A stretch of DNA of 64,000 nucleotides from Clostridiales bacterium (GCA_024690965.1 JAILOG010000019.1:1-64000); one strand, 5' to 3'. Counted from the stretch's first letter, positions 1-8,650 are shown. A program made the numbers and translations. The notes: a model not told the origin generated them from the sequence alone.

Positions 1-1
1 T

Positions 2-394
2 ATTTCGGCATTGCCGTTTGAGTTGTTTAGAAAAGGTCGATTTTCAGAAATCTTTTTCATTGATTTACCGAATGCCGCAGAGCGAAAAGCCGCGATTGCT
101 CAGTATGCCAAGCAGTCACTTCATATTAAGATCTCATCTGACGATATGAATGATTTGCTGCAAGTCTCCGAAGGCTTTTCCTACTCAGACATCGAGTATG
201 CCATTAAAGACATTGCACAATTAGCGTTGATAAACGGGCAATCGGTGATAACGAAGGAATCTCTGATGGAAACTTTCAAAAAGATAGTTCCCATTTCACA
301 AAATAACCCCGATATGGTGACAAAAATCCGAAAATGGGGATCTGAAAGAGCTGTTGCCGCATCGAGTAAGTCAGGAGGATATAAGGATGAGTAA
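2..394 (+). CDS. AAA+ ATPase, C-terminal part (5' end outside window)
   Basis: The reading frame is already open at the first base, so this is the tail of a longer gene. The visible 130 residues begin in the last part of an AAA+ module: a hydrophobic-Pro segment followed by the arginine-finger-like element RKGRF, then a helical C-terminal lid with the sensor-like motif GFSYSDIEYAI (compare GxSGxDI in FtsH/Vps4-type ATPases). It therefore probably encodes an FtsH/Vps4/SpoVK-like remodelling ATPase. Walker A and B lie upstream of the window. Its stop overlaps the start of the next gene (387-394), which indicates translational coupling with the coiled-coil membrane protein; the ATPase may act on that complex. 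Family is fairly safe, role unknown. Confidence 0.75.
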   Translation: MSALPFELFRKGRFSEIFFIDLPNAAERKAAIAQYAKQSLHIKISSDDMNDLLQVSEGFSYSDIEYAIKDIAQLALINGQSVITKESLMETFKKIVPISQNNPDMVTKIRKWGSERAVAASSKSGGYKDE

Positions 395-2102
395 TTACGC
401 ACTACAAAGTCAGCTCAACCAACTTGAGAGAGAACTAAGACAAGTTCAGCAGTATAACTCTGAACTGCGCGGAGAGCTGTCAACTGTTGCGAATGGCGTT
501 GATCGCGCACATAGAGATCTTGAAGATTATAACACCAAGATTCGCAACACACTGGATAACTGCAATGGAAGCATGCACTCGTCTCATCAGAGGGTTGTTG
601 ATGCTATAGCGTTGCAGGGAGACATTGAACGGCTATATGTCCGTTTCAAGAATGTAGAGTTGGCGAATAAAAAAATCCGAGCAGCCAATAACAAGAAGTA
701 CTACGATTTCGCAAACTATAGAACTGTAAGAAAGATTGTCCAAGGTATAATGGACAACCTTGACGTTCAAATGGTAAGCGATCAGGCCATTACAAGATCT
801 GTTGAAGTCCAGCATTTACAAGCGCCGGACTATTGGCTCACTTGTGTCCTCATCAGCGTTATGGCTTGGCGTAATGATGATAAGGAGCTTGCCGACAGAG
901 CGATGGATCGAGCGATCAAGCTTGATAAAAAGAATAGCGCAATCTTCTATATGCTCTTTAATCTCAGAATGGGGCGAGAAGAAGCTGCTCTGAAATGGTT
1001 CTATACATATCAGGAATGTGATCTTAAAGGAAGCGATCAGAGAACCTTCCTAATGCTTTTCTCCCTTGTTAGCAAGACGCTCGTTGATACCGTGGATGAA
1101 AGAACAAAGGACGAGATCTTCACGTTCATTAAGAAAGTGGTCGATGCCAATATGCGAGCATCGGGCTACAGCGAAGATGAGATCATCCATCAGATTCGCC
1201 GCTATTTCAATCGTATGCAGCCTTCAGATCAGCTCCAGTACACTATGCTGAGAAAGTGCTGCAGCGAATTTGATCAGCTCTCTGCCGTAATGATGCAGGC
1301 AAAGAACAATATCAATATCCTTGAATTCATCCTCAAGACAGTAAATGTCCCGGCAGAGGAAAAGAACACGTTCCTCAAGGGCTATATTGACGAGATAATT
1401 GCAGCCCCGAACCAGGTAGAGAAAGACGTATATGATGAGATTGCCTATAATGAACTTGTCATCCGTCTTGAAGGAGAAGTTGATGTAGCCAAAGAGCAAT
1501 TCGCTGCAGAACAGGCCAAAAAGGCGAATGACCTTAATCTGATTGCAGAGATGATCGACTGGATTTACGAGCGGGATGCCCAAGATGTAAACGGTCAAAT
1601 CAGACTGAGCATGTTCAAGCTAACGAAAATGCTTCAAGAGAAGGCGGTTGAATCTCACACTGAAGATTACCGGAGCCGCCGTAAAGTCAATTATCAAGTC
1701 AATATTGGTGAATATTCTACTGTTGCTAACTTCAAGCGTGAAGATGAAGAACAACAAAAGATTAACTCTTTCTTCACATCTAAGAGAGACACCTCTCTTG
1801 CAGCAATAAAAGACTGGCCTGCATATATTGGCTTCGGCGTCGGAGCTGCCGCGATTGTCGGCTGCTTTTTTGTCGGCTTCTGGCTGCTGATTCTAACCCT
1901 TGGTGGAGCAGGCTATGGCTTGGTTACCCTGTTGTCTAATAAGTCCAAGCGGAAACAACTTGAACAGTCTTGTGCTGAAAGCATTAAGACAACTTCTGCT
2001 ACTATGCAACAGCTATTTACAGAATTCAAACAGTATCAAAGAGAACTGGATGAATATGACGCATACCATGACAGAATCCTTGATGAACTGCACAAAATTT
2101 GA
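387..2102 (+). CDS. Coiled-coil membrane protein of unknown function
   Basis: 571 residues starting at the ATG at 387, chosen because AGGAGG lies 8 nt upstream (373-378); an in-frame start at 354 has no such site. Residues 1-60 are rich in Gln, Glu, Leu and Arg with heptad-like spacing, suggesting a coiled coil. The middle is a helical region with Ala/Leu repeats reminiscent of TPR-like folds. Near residues 480-520 two hydrophobic Gly-rich segments (starting WPAYIGFG and FWLLILTLGG) look like a membrane hairpin, followed by a charged helical tail. I do not recognise a family. It is translationally coupled to the AAA+ gene upstream and sits 14 nt before the Sel1-repeat gene, so the three probably work together at the membrane. 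Confidence 0.75.
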   Translation: MSNYALQSQLNQLERELRQVQQYNSELRGELSTVANGVDRAHRDLEDYNTKIRNTLDNCNGSMHSSHQRVVDAIALQGDIERLYVRFKNVELANKKIRAANNKKYYDFANYRTVRKIVQGIMDNLDVQMVSDQAITRSVEVQHLQAPDYWLTCVLISVMAWRNDDKELADRAMDRAIKLDKKNSAIFYMLFNLRMGREEAALKWFYTYQECDLKGSDQRTFLMLFSLVSKTLVDTVDERTKDEIFTFIKKVVDANMRASGYSEDEIIHQIRRYFNRMQPSDQLQYTMLRKCCSEFDQLSAVMMQAKNNINILEFILKTVNVPAEEKNTFLKGYIDEIIAAPNQVEKDVYDEIAYNELVIRLEGEVDVAKEQFAAEQAKKANDLNLIAEMIDWIYERDAQDVNGQIRLSMFKLTKMLQEKAVESHTEDYRSRRKVNYQVNIGEYSTVANFKREDEEQQKINSFFTSKRDTSLAAIKDWPAYIGFGVGAAAIVGCFFVGFWLLILTLGGAGYGLVTLLSNKSKRKQLEQSCAESIKTTSATMQQLFTEFKQYQRELDEYDAYHDRILDELHKI

Positions 2103-2116
2103 ATGGAGGTTGCACA

Positions 2117-5116
2117 ATGATTGACAGAGAACTAATTGAAAAAGCTGAGTCCGGTAGTGTTGATGCCATTATCTCTCTGGGATTTGCCTATTATGACCGA
2201 GAAGATGGCGAGGAAAATCGAGGGAAATCTTTCGAGCTATATACTAAAGCTCTCGAGTTAGATCCTGACAATGCAAGAGCGATCAACAATCTTGGCAACT
2301 GCTATAACAATGGCGTTGGGGTGGAAGAAAACACCGAAAGGGCTATGGAACTTTATAGAAAAGCTGCCGAGATGGGCTATCCCAATGCACAGTATAATCT
2401 CGCAGATAGTCTGAAAAAAAGGCACGATCCCGAATGTCTTGAATGGTATCAAAAAGCCTATGAAAACGGAGATGTTGACGCTCCGTATGATATTGCAAAT
2501 ATCTACAACGAAGGCGCTATCGTCCCCCAGGATTATCAGAAATACATTGAGTACCTCATCAAAGCGGATGAACTCGGAAATGATAGCGCTACTCTCGATC
2601 TGGCATGTGCTTATTTGCAAGGCGATCATGTTGAAGCAGATAAGAAAAAAGGCATTGATCTGATGGAGAAATCGGCGAATGCTGGGAATAAGACCGCTGC
2701 CAGCAATATGTCTTTGGCTTACAGAAAAGGTGACGGTGTTGAGGTCAACATCGAAAAGTCTATCGAATGGGCAATAAAAGCGGCCGAGCTTGGTGATGAT
2801 GATAGAATCTTCCAATACGCAGTGGCATATTTCAACGGAGAAGATCCGGTAACAGAAGACAAAGCAAAAGCAGTCGAGTTCTTTGTCCTTGCAGCTAATG
2901 CCGGAAGCTCAACTGCGATGGAAAACCTTGGCGTGTGCTACAACAACGGATACGGAGTTGCTCTCGATAAGAACAAGGCCATTGAATGGTTTGAAAAAGC
3001 CGCCAAAGAAGGCGGCTCCAAGAAGGCAATGGACAATCTCGAAGATCTGTATCCCGAAGTTGACGCCAGCACATCCCAAACCAGGTATTTTGAATTGGTA
3101 AAAGCCGTCGCTGATGACGGTTATTATGAGGGCATGGTCAGGACTCACTTCTGCTATCGTGATGGAAGCGGGACAGAAAAAGACATGGAAAAAGCTATGC
3201 AATACCTCAACGAGGCAGTTGAGGGTGAATATGCAAATGCTTGCTTCCTAAAGGGCCTGTATTACTATAGTGGCGATGCTGGCTTGGAGAAAGATAGAGG
3301 CAAAGCTGTTCAACTTTGGGAAATCGCAGCCAATAAAGACCATAGCAGAGCTGCAGAATATCTCGGTGAATGCTATCGTGATGGTGACGGTGTCGAGGTC
3401 AATGTTGCTAAAGCACTTGAATGGTTTGAAAAAGCAAAAAACCTCGGCAACATGAAGGCATGCGTAAAACTTGGACTTGCATACGACAAGGATGGTTTTG
3501 CCGGAACTGATTACACAAAGGCTGTCAGCTACTATAGGGAAGCCTATGAGAATGGTTCCGAGGACGGTGCTTGCTGCCTCGCATGCATGTACGAAAATGG
3601 ATGGGGTGTTGAGCAGAATACTCAAAAAGCATTCGAACTCTATAAGTATGCCGCCGATCATGGTAGTGCTCGTGGTATGGCAAAGACCGGAATGCTGCTT
3701 CATGATGGCGACGGAACACAAAAAGATGTAAAGCTTGCGATTGAATACTTCGAAAAGGCAAAGGCCGCAGGCTGGGCTAATGCAGACGATCTTCTTGCTT
3801 TCGTCTACAAAAAAATTGATTCACCGGATGTTGATCCTAAAAAGGCTTTTGAATTCAATCTTCAACGAGCCGGCAAGGGCGACGTTGAAGCCCAGTACCA
3901 TGTTTATGAAGCGTACTGGAACGGCGTCGGTGTAGAAGAAGACCATGAGAAGGCAAACAGATGGCTCAAGAATGCCGCTGATGGTGGGCACACGATTTCG
4001 CAAGCACTGATGGGATTCCATGAAATGATCTTTGGGGATGCCTCCACAGCCGTTCAGTATTGGGAAAAAGCAAGCGCCGCTGGCCATCTTAAAGCAATGA
4101 GCGACTTGGCAGAAGTATACCTTGATGGTGCTGATGGAGTGCCAATGAATAAGGCTCGTGCTATTGAGCTTTATAAAAAGGCCGCTGATGAAGGCTTCGG
4201 AGAAGCACAAGGAGCTCTTGGTGTATGCTATGCCACAGGAAACGGCGTACCGAAGAATGATTACGAAGCATTCCGATGGTTCTCTTTGGCGGCAGAACAA
4301 GGGGAAGAATTTGCACAGAAGAATCTTGCCATCTGCTATCGAAACGGAGATGGAACTCCCGTCAATAAAGCTCTTGCTGCCCAATGGTTTGAGAAAGCTG
4401 CCGCACAAGGAAATATCCAGGCAAAGTCTTGCCTTGCGGATATGTATGCCGAGGGCGAAGGCATCATTGCAAACTACAATAAGGCAGAGACACTTTACAA
4501 TGAGGTTATCGCAAACGGAGAAAGCAACTATTACGAGGATGCTGTCTTTAGTCTTGCCTTGATGTATGCGACCAAAACCAACAATCATTATCGTGCTTTC
4601 CCGCTTTGGCAACAGTTGGCTTCTCGCGGGAATTCAACCGCAAAATACAATCTGGGCCTTTGTTACCACAACGGATGGGGAACGGCTAAAGACGACTCTC
4701 AGGCGCTCTATTGGTGGCGCCAGGCCGCTGCAGAAGGTCACGCTGATGCTCAATCTAATGCACGGATTTTGGAGCAAGAAATGCAGGGCGGGAATAATTA
4801 CAACAGGGGCTATCAGGCAACACAGCAGTCTACACCTCAAAAGTCCGGTGGCTGCTATGTCGCAACGGCTGTTTATGGATCGTATGATTGCCCCGAGGTG
4901 TGGACACTGAGGCGCTATCGTGACTACACCTTAGCGGAAACATGGTATGGTCGTGCTTTCATTAAGCTGTATTATACGGTTAGCCCCACATTGGTGAAAT
5001 GGTTTGGTCACACATCCTGGTTCAAGAGATTGTGGAAAGGTAAGCTCGACAGGATGGTTGACAGACTGCAGAGCAGCGGTGTGGAAAGCACACCATATAA
5101 TGATAGACAATTCTAA
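2117..5116 (+). CDS. Giant Sel1-repeat protein with C-terminal CFI-box-type domain
   Basis: 999 residues from the ATG at 2117 (GGAGG at 2105-2109). Nearly the whole protein consists of Sel1-like repeats, roughly 36 residues each, with recurring A-x-x-x-LG-x-CY-x-x-G-x-GV and A-x-x-W-x-x-KAA patterns, from about residue 15 to 890. Such solenoids bind partner proteins. After a low-complexity Gln/Ser/Thr linker comes a conserved-looking domain of about 85 residues starting GGCYVATAVYGSYDCP and containing TLRRYRDYTLA, GRAFIKLYY and WFGHTSWF. I recognise this as the CFI-box C-terminal domain type seen on diverse proteins in Clostridia; its function is unknown. No signal peptide is seen, so it is probably cytosolic. 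It is likely co-transcribed with the AAA+ and coiled-coil genes and may be a scaffold. Confidence 0.85.
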   Translation: MIDRELIEKAESGSVDAIISLGFAYYDREDGEENRGKSFELYTKALELDPDNARAINNLGNCYNNGVGVEENTERAMELYRKAAEMGYPNAQYNLADSLKKRHDPECLEWYQKAYENGDVDAPYDIANIYNEGAIVPQDYQKYIEYLIKADELGNDSATLDLACAYLQGDHVEADKKKGIDLMEKSANAGNKTAASNMSLAYRKGDGVEVNIEKSIEWAIKAAELGDDDRIFQYAVAYFNGEDPVTEDKAKAVEFFVLAANAGSSTAMENLGVCYNNGYGVALDKNKAIEWFEKAAKEGGSKKAMDNLEDLYPEVDASTSQTRYFELVKAVADDGYYEGMVRTHFCYRDGSGTEKDMEKAMQYLNEAVEGEYANACFLKGLYYYSGDAGLEKDRGKAVQLWEIAANKDHSRAAEYLGECYRDGDGVEVNVAKALEWFEKAKNLGNMKACVKLGLAYDKDGFAGTDYTKAVSYYREAYENGSEDGACCLACMYENGWGVEQNTQKAFELYKYAADHGSARGMAKTGMLLHDGDGTQKDVKLAIEYFEKAKAAGWANADDLLAFVYKKIDSPDVDPKKAFEFNLQRAGKGDVEAQYHVYEAYWNGVGVEEDHEKANRWLKNAADGGHTISQALMGFHEMIFGDASTAVQYWEKASAAGHLKAMSDLAEVYLDGADGVPMNKARAIELYKKAADEGFGEAQGALGVCYATGNGVPKNDYEAFRWFSLAAEQGEEFAQKNLAICYRNGDGTPVNKALAAQWFEKAAAQGNIQAKSCLADMYAEGEGIIANYNKAETLYNEVIANGESNYYEDAVFSLALMYATKTNNHYRAFPLWQQLASRGNSTAKYNLGLCYHNGWGTAKDDSQALYWWRQAAAEGHADAQSNARILEQEMQGGNNYNRGYQATQQSTPQKSGGCYVATAVYGSYDCPEVWTLRRYRDYTLAETWYGRAFIKLYYTVSPTLVKWFGHTSWFKRLWKGKLDRMVDRLQSSGVESTPYNDRQF

Positions 5117-5133
5117 AAGGAAGGAGGATCAAA

Positions 5134-5616
5134 ATGATCAAGATTGATGAACTGAGAGAATTCAGGCCTACATACAAGTATGATAACGGGTCAGGAATCA
5201 CACTTGACGCTGTGAAAGAGGCACTGTCCGCAGAAGCTGAGAAAAACGGAATTCCCGTGGCATTTTATGCCGATCAAGTCAAGTCCGGCGGCATGTTCAA
5301 CAAGAAGATTGAGGATTGCATTGTTATGTACCATCCCGAGCACAGGAACGACTACTTCTTGTTTTGCATTAGAGTCCAGCAAGAGGGCAATCTTGCCTTT
5401 GTAGCAGTAAATGATTTTGGAGCCAGCAAGCAGATGGACAAATTTGCAAGAGCAGAATATGCCAAGCAGGATAGACGCGGAAAGGATATGTCCTACAAGA
5501 TCGGATCAATGATCGGCTCTGGAATCAGGAACATCGGAAAGAGCAAGCAAAAGCTGGAAGCGGAGCAAAACTATTATGATGCCGTCCAGTACATTCTTGA
5601 CCAGGTAATAAGCTAA
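5134..5616 (+). CDS. Hypothetical protein, 160 residues
   Basis: Starts at ATG 5134 behind AAGGAGG, 17 nt after the Sel1-repeat gene, so it belongs to the same operon. The protein is soluble and charged. Residues 1-115 look like a compact alpha/beta domain (segments IPVAFYADQVKSGG, CIVMYHPEHRNDYFLFCIRV, LAFVAVNDFG). The C-terminal 45 residues are a basic helix rich in Gly/Ser/Lys/Gln. I do not recognise the family. Its position suggests it is a fourth component of the AAA+/coiled-coil/Sel1 cassette. A hairpin at 5633-5661 follows it and probably ends this transcript. Confidence 0.7.
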   Translation: MIKIDELREFRPTYKYDNGSGITLDAVKEALSAEAEKNGIPVAFYADQVKSGGMFNKKIEDCIVMYHPEHRNDYFLFCIRVQQEGNLAFVAVNDFGASKQMDKFARAEYAKQDRRGKDMSYKIGSMIGSGIRNIGKSKQKLEAEQNYYDAVQYILDQVIS

Positions 5617-5632
5617 TTGTTACTTAAACTCA

Positions 5633-5661
5633 GCAGGGTGGGTAACACATACCCACCCTGC
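5633..5661 (+). terminator. Hairpin after the Sel1-repeat operon
   Basis: Perfect 11-bp inverted repeat (GCAGGGTGGGT/ACCCACCCTGC) with a 7-nt loop, 16 nt after the stop codon at 5616. It lacks a following T-run, so it may be a weak terminator or an mRNA 3' end stabiliser rather than a strong intrinsic terminator. Confidence 0.6.
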
Positions 5662-5702
5662 GATAACGAATTGGCATAAATAAGTGATTTTAGGTGTGTA
5701 TC

Positions 5703-5987
5703 ATGTACAAGGCAAACGATAATATCGTAGAGCGCGAAATACATGGCTCTTTTTTTCTGATAGATATTACTGATAATTACCGCGGTGATCGTTGCGCTCT
5801 TTACGAAATAAACCGTACTGGCATGTTTCTCTGGAAGAATCTTAGTACAGCAAAAACTGCCGATGAACTCACAGAGCTCCTTAAAGCTGCTATCATTGAT
5901 GACATTGATTATCAGATTATCCACTCCGATGTGATAGAATTCCTAAACACCTTAGTCAGCAAGCAGTTCATTTTGGAGGTGGATTGA
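5703..5987 (+). CDS. PqqD-like peptide chaperone (RiPP recognition element)
   Basis: 94 residues from the ATG at 5703 (AGGTG 6 nt upstream; a GTG at 5694 is an alternative). The features fit PqqD-type RiPP recognition elements: a strand-rich start, the segment ALYEINRTGMFLWKNL where PqqD proteins carry the LNETGAxIW-like motif, then three helices including TADELTELL. These winged-helix domains bind the leader of a ribosomally made peptide and present it to a radical SAM enzyme. The next gene, only 1 nt away, is a radical SAM/SPASM enzyme, and a small Cys-containing peptide gene follows. Family assignment is good; the peptide partner is inferred from position. Confidence 0.8.
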   Translation: MYKANDNIVEREIHGSFFLIDITDNYRGDRCALYEINRTGMFLWKNLSTAKTADELTELLKAAIIDDIDYQIIHSDVIEFLNTLVSKQFILEVD

Positions 5988-5988
5988 T

Positions 5989-7092
5989 ATGGATGATCCG
6001 TTCCTCGAAAAAGTCCAGATGCAGGTGTTGGACTTTGCTACAGACAAGAGAACACAATGGGAAAGCAAGCACCAACTGTATTCAGTAATATTCGAGCTTA
6101 CACCAAGATGCAATTTTAACTGTGTCCACTGCTATCTGCACGACCATCATAGATCGGATGAGTTGCCATACGACGAGATCATTCGAATAATGGATATTCT
6201 GTACGAGAAAGAGGTTCTCTTTATTACCTTTACGGGTGGAGATATTTTTACTCGCAAAGACTTTCTTGATATCTATCTCTACGCAAAACGAAAGGGTTTC
6301 ATTATTGAGTTGTACACAAACGGAGCCTTAATTACCGAGAAAGATATTCAGGTCTTTTCTCAATATCCACCGCTTCTTGTGGACATATCATTGTACGGCT
6401 CCTGCGAAGAAACATATCGGAAAGTCACCGGAATATCAGGCGCATTTGAAAAGGTCATCTCAAATATTAGAAGTCTTTTGGCTGCTGGAGTACGAGTTTC
6501 TGTCAAAGCACCGGTACTTAATCTGTACTATCATGAATTGCCACAGATTAAGCAAATTGCAGAAGACTTTAACATCCCGTTTCGTACAGGTTTTGAGATA
6601 TTCCCCTCAATTGATAATGATTCGAGCGTTCAGGATTATGCTGTCCCCCTCAAAGATTCATTGCGGTACGAGTTCGCCGAATTTGATAAAAGGCCGCGCA
6701 CATTTGGCGAAGATGCAGATGCAGAATATGTGGATCTCGTAAAAGAACGCCCACTTTTTAGATGTAAACTTGGCAGAGCAAGTTGCGCGATTGACTATGA
6801 TGGCAACATATGCCCGTGTATGTCGTTTCGCCATGCAGGGAAAAAACTGACTGCAGAATCATTCGACGAGGTTTGGAAAAGCTTCAGTCAGTACCCAAAA
6901 ATGAAGGCCTCCCCATCGTACAAGTGCCTTCGCTGTGAAGCATACGATTTCTGCGATATATGTCCGGCAATGATGCAGTTTGTCCATGGGGATTTGGAGC
7001 ATATAGATGAGCATTTTTGCAAGAGTGCAAAAGCAAGATATGCTCACTATATAAAGTCAATTCCCATTGATGAATCATTGAAAGATTTGTAA
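5989..7092 (+). CDS. Radical SAM/SPASM peptide-modifying enzyme
   Basis: 367 residues, ATG at 5989 preceded by GGAGG. The radical SAM cluster motif is C41-x3-C45-x2-C48 (CNFNCVHC), which binds the [4Fe-4S] cluster that cleaves S-adenosylmethionine. A GGD motif (residues about 79-81), a TNGAL segment and later ISLYG follow the usual TIM-barrel order. The C-terminal third has a SPASM-type set of cysteines (CKLGRASC, CPC, CLRC, CDICP, FCKS) that should bind auxiliary iron-sulfur clusters. Together with the PqqD partner upstream and the 40-residue Cys-rich peptide downstream it forms a minimal RiPP cassette, the enzyme probably installing a thioether or carbon-carbon crosslink. The modification chemistry cannot be read from the sequence. 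Confidence 0.9.
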   Translation: MDDPFLEKVQMQVLDFATDKRTQWESKHQLYSVIFELTPRCNFNCVHCYLHDHHRSDELPYDEIIRIMDILYEKEVLFITFTGGDIFTRKDFLDIYLYAKRKGFIIELYTNGALITEKDIQVFSQYPPLLVDISLYGSCEETYRKVTGISGAFEKVISNIRSLLAAGVRVSVKAPVLNLYYHELPQIKQIAEDFNIPFRTGFEIFPSIDNDSSVQDYAVPLKDSLRYEFAEFDKRPRTFGEDADAEYVDLVKERPLFRCKLGRASCAIDYDGNICPCMSFRHAGKKLTAESFDEVWKSFSQYPKMKASPSYKCLRCEAYDFCDICPAMMQFVHGDLEHIDEHFCKSAKARYAHYIKSIPIDESLKDL

Positions 7093-7154
7093 TACTCGTC
7101 GCATATAAGGGTTTTTTTACCCCTTGTATAGATTCACAGGAAGGAGGATTCCAG

Positions 7155-7277
7155 ATGAGTTACGAAAAGCCCGAAGTCAAGAAGGTCGAAGCTGATGTCT
7201 CTGTGCGTAATATGGCAGATGACAAAGGCGAATGCCACGGCGGTCACTGCGTCCGCTGCATCCATGCATTCGGTTAA
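7155..7277 (+). CDS. Candidate radical-SAM RiPP precursor peptide, 40 residues
   Basis: A short gene with a strong AAGGAGG site 7 nt before ATG 7155. The product starts MSYEKPEVKKVEADV, a leader-like charged segment, and ends with a Cys/His/Gly-rich core ECHGGHCVRCIHAFG with three cysteines. It lies 62 nt after the radical SAM gene and the PqqD gene, which is the standard arrangement for a substrate of this enzyme type. A small AAGGG/CCCTT hairpin with a T-run lies in the intergenic leader (7107-7125) and could attenuate transcription. I cannot assign it to a named precursor family; a zinc-binding micro-protein is the alternative. Confidence 0.7.
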   Translation: MSYEKPEVKKVEADVSVRNMADDKGECHGGHCVRCIHAFG

Positions 7278-7307
7278 TGAAGCACGTATTAACCCCGCAG
7301 ATTAAAT

Positions 7308-7354
7308 GTTTTTGGCATGCCAGCGGGAACATCTCTCGCTGACATGTCAAAAAC
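7308..7354 (+). terminator. Strong hairpin after the peptide gene
   Basis: Two 18-nt arms (7308-7325 and 7337-7354) pair with one G-T and one mismatch and an 11-nt loop. The 3' arm ends in CAAAAAC and the 5' arm begins GTTTTTG, so it could stop transcription in either direction. The rest of the gap to 7496 shows no gene or repeat that I can recognise. Confidence 0.55.
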
Positions 7355-7496
7355 TATTGGATTTTTCGGCAGCTATACACATACAGATTATCACCTCATG
7401 TGCATTGCCCGATCTCAACTTGCATAGCAAGGGTGCTGTAGTGGCAACTTGTACCTCTGATTTTTTGATTCTTAGTAGATAGGTCTGCCGTTAATC

Positions 7497-7526
7497 ACGC
7501 CGGAGTGCCATTTGACACTCCGGCGT
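7497..7526 (+). terminator. Perfect inverted repeat ahead of the WYL gene
   Basis: An 11-bp perfect stem (ACGCCGGAGTG/CACTCCGGCGT) with an 8-nt loop, followed by TTTA. It lies directly upstream of the extended -10 element of the next gene, so it may be a terminator insulating that promoter or an operator for the WYL regulator itself. Confidence 0.5.
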
Positions 7527-7536
7527 TTACCAAATG

Positions 7537-7545
7537 TGCTATAAT
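7537..7545 (+). promoter_or_regulatory. Extended -10 promoter of the WYL regulator gene
   Basis: The sequence TGCTATAAT is a perfect extended -10 (TGn plus TATAAT at 7540-7545). No good -35 is present at 17 bp, which is common for extended -10 promoters. It lies 33 nt upstream of the start codon at 7579. Confidence 0.65.
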
Positions 7546-7578
7546 ATAGATACGTATCGGAATGAAGGAGTTGATTGA

Positions 7579-8544
7579 ATGGCTGAAAAAAACCGTCCAT
7601 TGTATATTTTAAAATATCTGTTGGACAACACCGATGAAGATCATCAGGCAATCATTAACGATATCCTCACCCATCTGGCAGAAAAGGGTATCCATGCAAC
7701 AAGAAAAACTGTTGCCACAGACCTGGCTGAGTTGCAAGATTCTGGATTTGATGTGATCTGCAATAAAAGTCGCCAGAACAAATACTTTATTGGCTCCCGC
7801 AGTTTGGAACTTGCAGAGCTAAAAATGATCGTCGACGCCGTTCAGGCTGCGAAGTTTATCTCACCGACCAAGAGCCTGTCTCTAATTGAAAAACTCTCTT
7901 CTCTTGCCAGCCCGTATCAAGCAGAAGAATTAAAGCGAAAGCTATACGTTGATGGCAAGGCCAAAACCACAAACGAGAGTGTCTACTATACAGTAGATCT
8001 TCTGCATCATGCAATTAACCACGAAAATACCGTCGAGTTTCAATACATCAAGTACACGGCAGATAAAGAAAAGGAACTGAAGCATGATGGAGCGGTATAT
8101 TGCCTTTCACCGTATGATTTGGTGTGGAACAACGACAGATACTATGTGTTTGGATGGTCTGAGCGTCATGGTAAAATTGTGAAATTCCGTGTTGACCGGA
8201 TGCTACATACTAAGGAATCTCTTTTTGATTTCCATGATCGACCACAAGATTATGATATAGAAGAATTCTGCAACCAAGTCTTCCTAATGTATGACGGGGA
8301 AAAACGCACCGTTCAGCTTCTGTGTGCGAATGACATGATGAACACCATAGTAGATCGCTTTGGAGATGATGTGGTGACGCAAAAGACAGATGCTCATCAT
8401 TTTGTTGCCGAAGTCGAGGTGTTTATAAGCCCAACTTTCTTCTCGTGGATCTTTGCCTATGACGGCGCAATCACCATTGCCTCTCCGCTGGATGTTATGA
8501 ATGAGTATAAAAAGAAAGTCAGCGAGACTCTAAAAAGAATTTAA
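7579..8544 (+). CDS. WYL-domain transcriptional regulator
   Basis: 321 residues, ATG 7579 with AAGGAG upstream. Residues 1-65 form a winged helix (ILKYLLDNTDEDH, then an HATRKTVATDLAELQDSGF helix-turn-helix of the DeoR/HTH_11 type). Residues about 140-215 form a WYL-type Sm-like domain (VEFQYIKY, YCLSPYDLVWNNDRYYVFGWS, KFRVDRM), followed by a WCX-like C-terminal domain. WYL domains bind ligands, often nucleic acids or nucleotides, and such regulators frequently control defence or mobile-element genes. It is monocistronic with its own promoter and a strong terminator at 8567-8609. Its target is unknown; the inverted repeat at 7497-7526 beside its own promoter is a candidate operator. Confidence 0.88.
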   Translation: MAEKNRPLYILKYLLDNTDEDHQAIINDILTHLAEKGIHATRKTVATDLAELQDSGFDVICNKSRQNKYFIGSRSLELAELKMIVDAVQAAKFISPTKSLSLIEKLSSLASPYQAEELKRKLYVDGKAKTTNESVYYTVDLLHHAINHENTVEFQYIKYTADKEKELKHDGAVYCLSPYDLVWNNDRYYVFGWSERHGKIVKFRVDRMLHTKESLFDFHDRPQDYDIEEFCNQVFLMYDGEKRTVQLLCANDMMNTIVDRFGDDVVTQKTDAHHFVAEVEVFISPTFFSWIFAYDGAITIASPLDVMNEYKKKVSETLKRI

Positions 8545-8566
8545 ACAGTAATGATTTCCCATTATC

Positions 8567-8609
8567 CGCAAAAAGGTGGGCGCTAATTCGCCCACCTTTT
8601 TGCGTTTTT
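8567..8609 (+). terminator. Intrinsic terminator of the WYL gene
   Basis: A 16-bp perfect stem (8567-8582 with 8589-8604), 6-nt loop, followed by TTTTT. A textbook intrinsic terminator 22 nt after the stop codon. Confidence 0.9.
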
Positions 8610-8620
8610 GGTCAACCCTA

Positions 8621-8649
8621 TTGAAAATTGGTTTGCGATCTCGTATAAT
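8621..8649 (+). promoter_or_regulatory. Sigma-A promoter of the LexA-like operon
   Basis: TTGAAA (8621-8626), 17-bp spacer, TATAAT (8644-8649). The long palindrome at 8651-8683 begins right after the -10 element, placing it over the transcription start. Confidence 0.85.
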
Positions 8650-8650
8650 A

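Noticed and set aside
2258-4612. Long minus-strand frames of 97-263 residues opposite the Sel1-repeat gene
   Set aside because: Antisense shadows produced by the repeated codon pattern of the Sel1 modules; no ribosome-binding sites and no recognisable domains.
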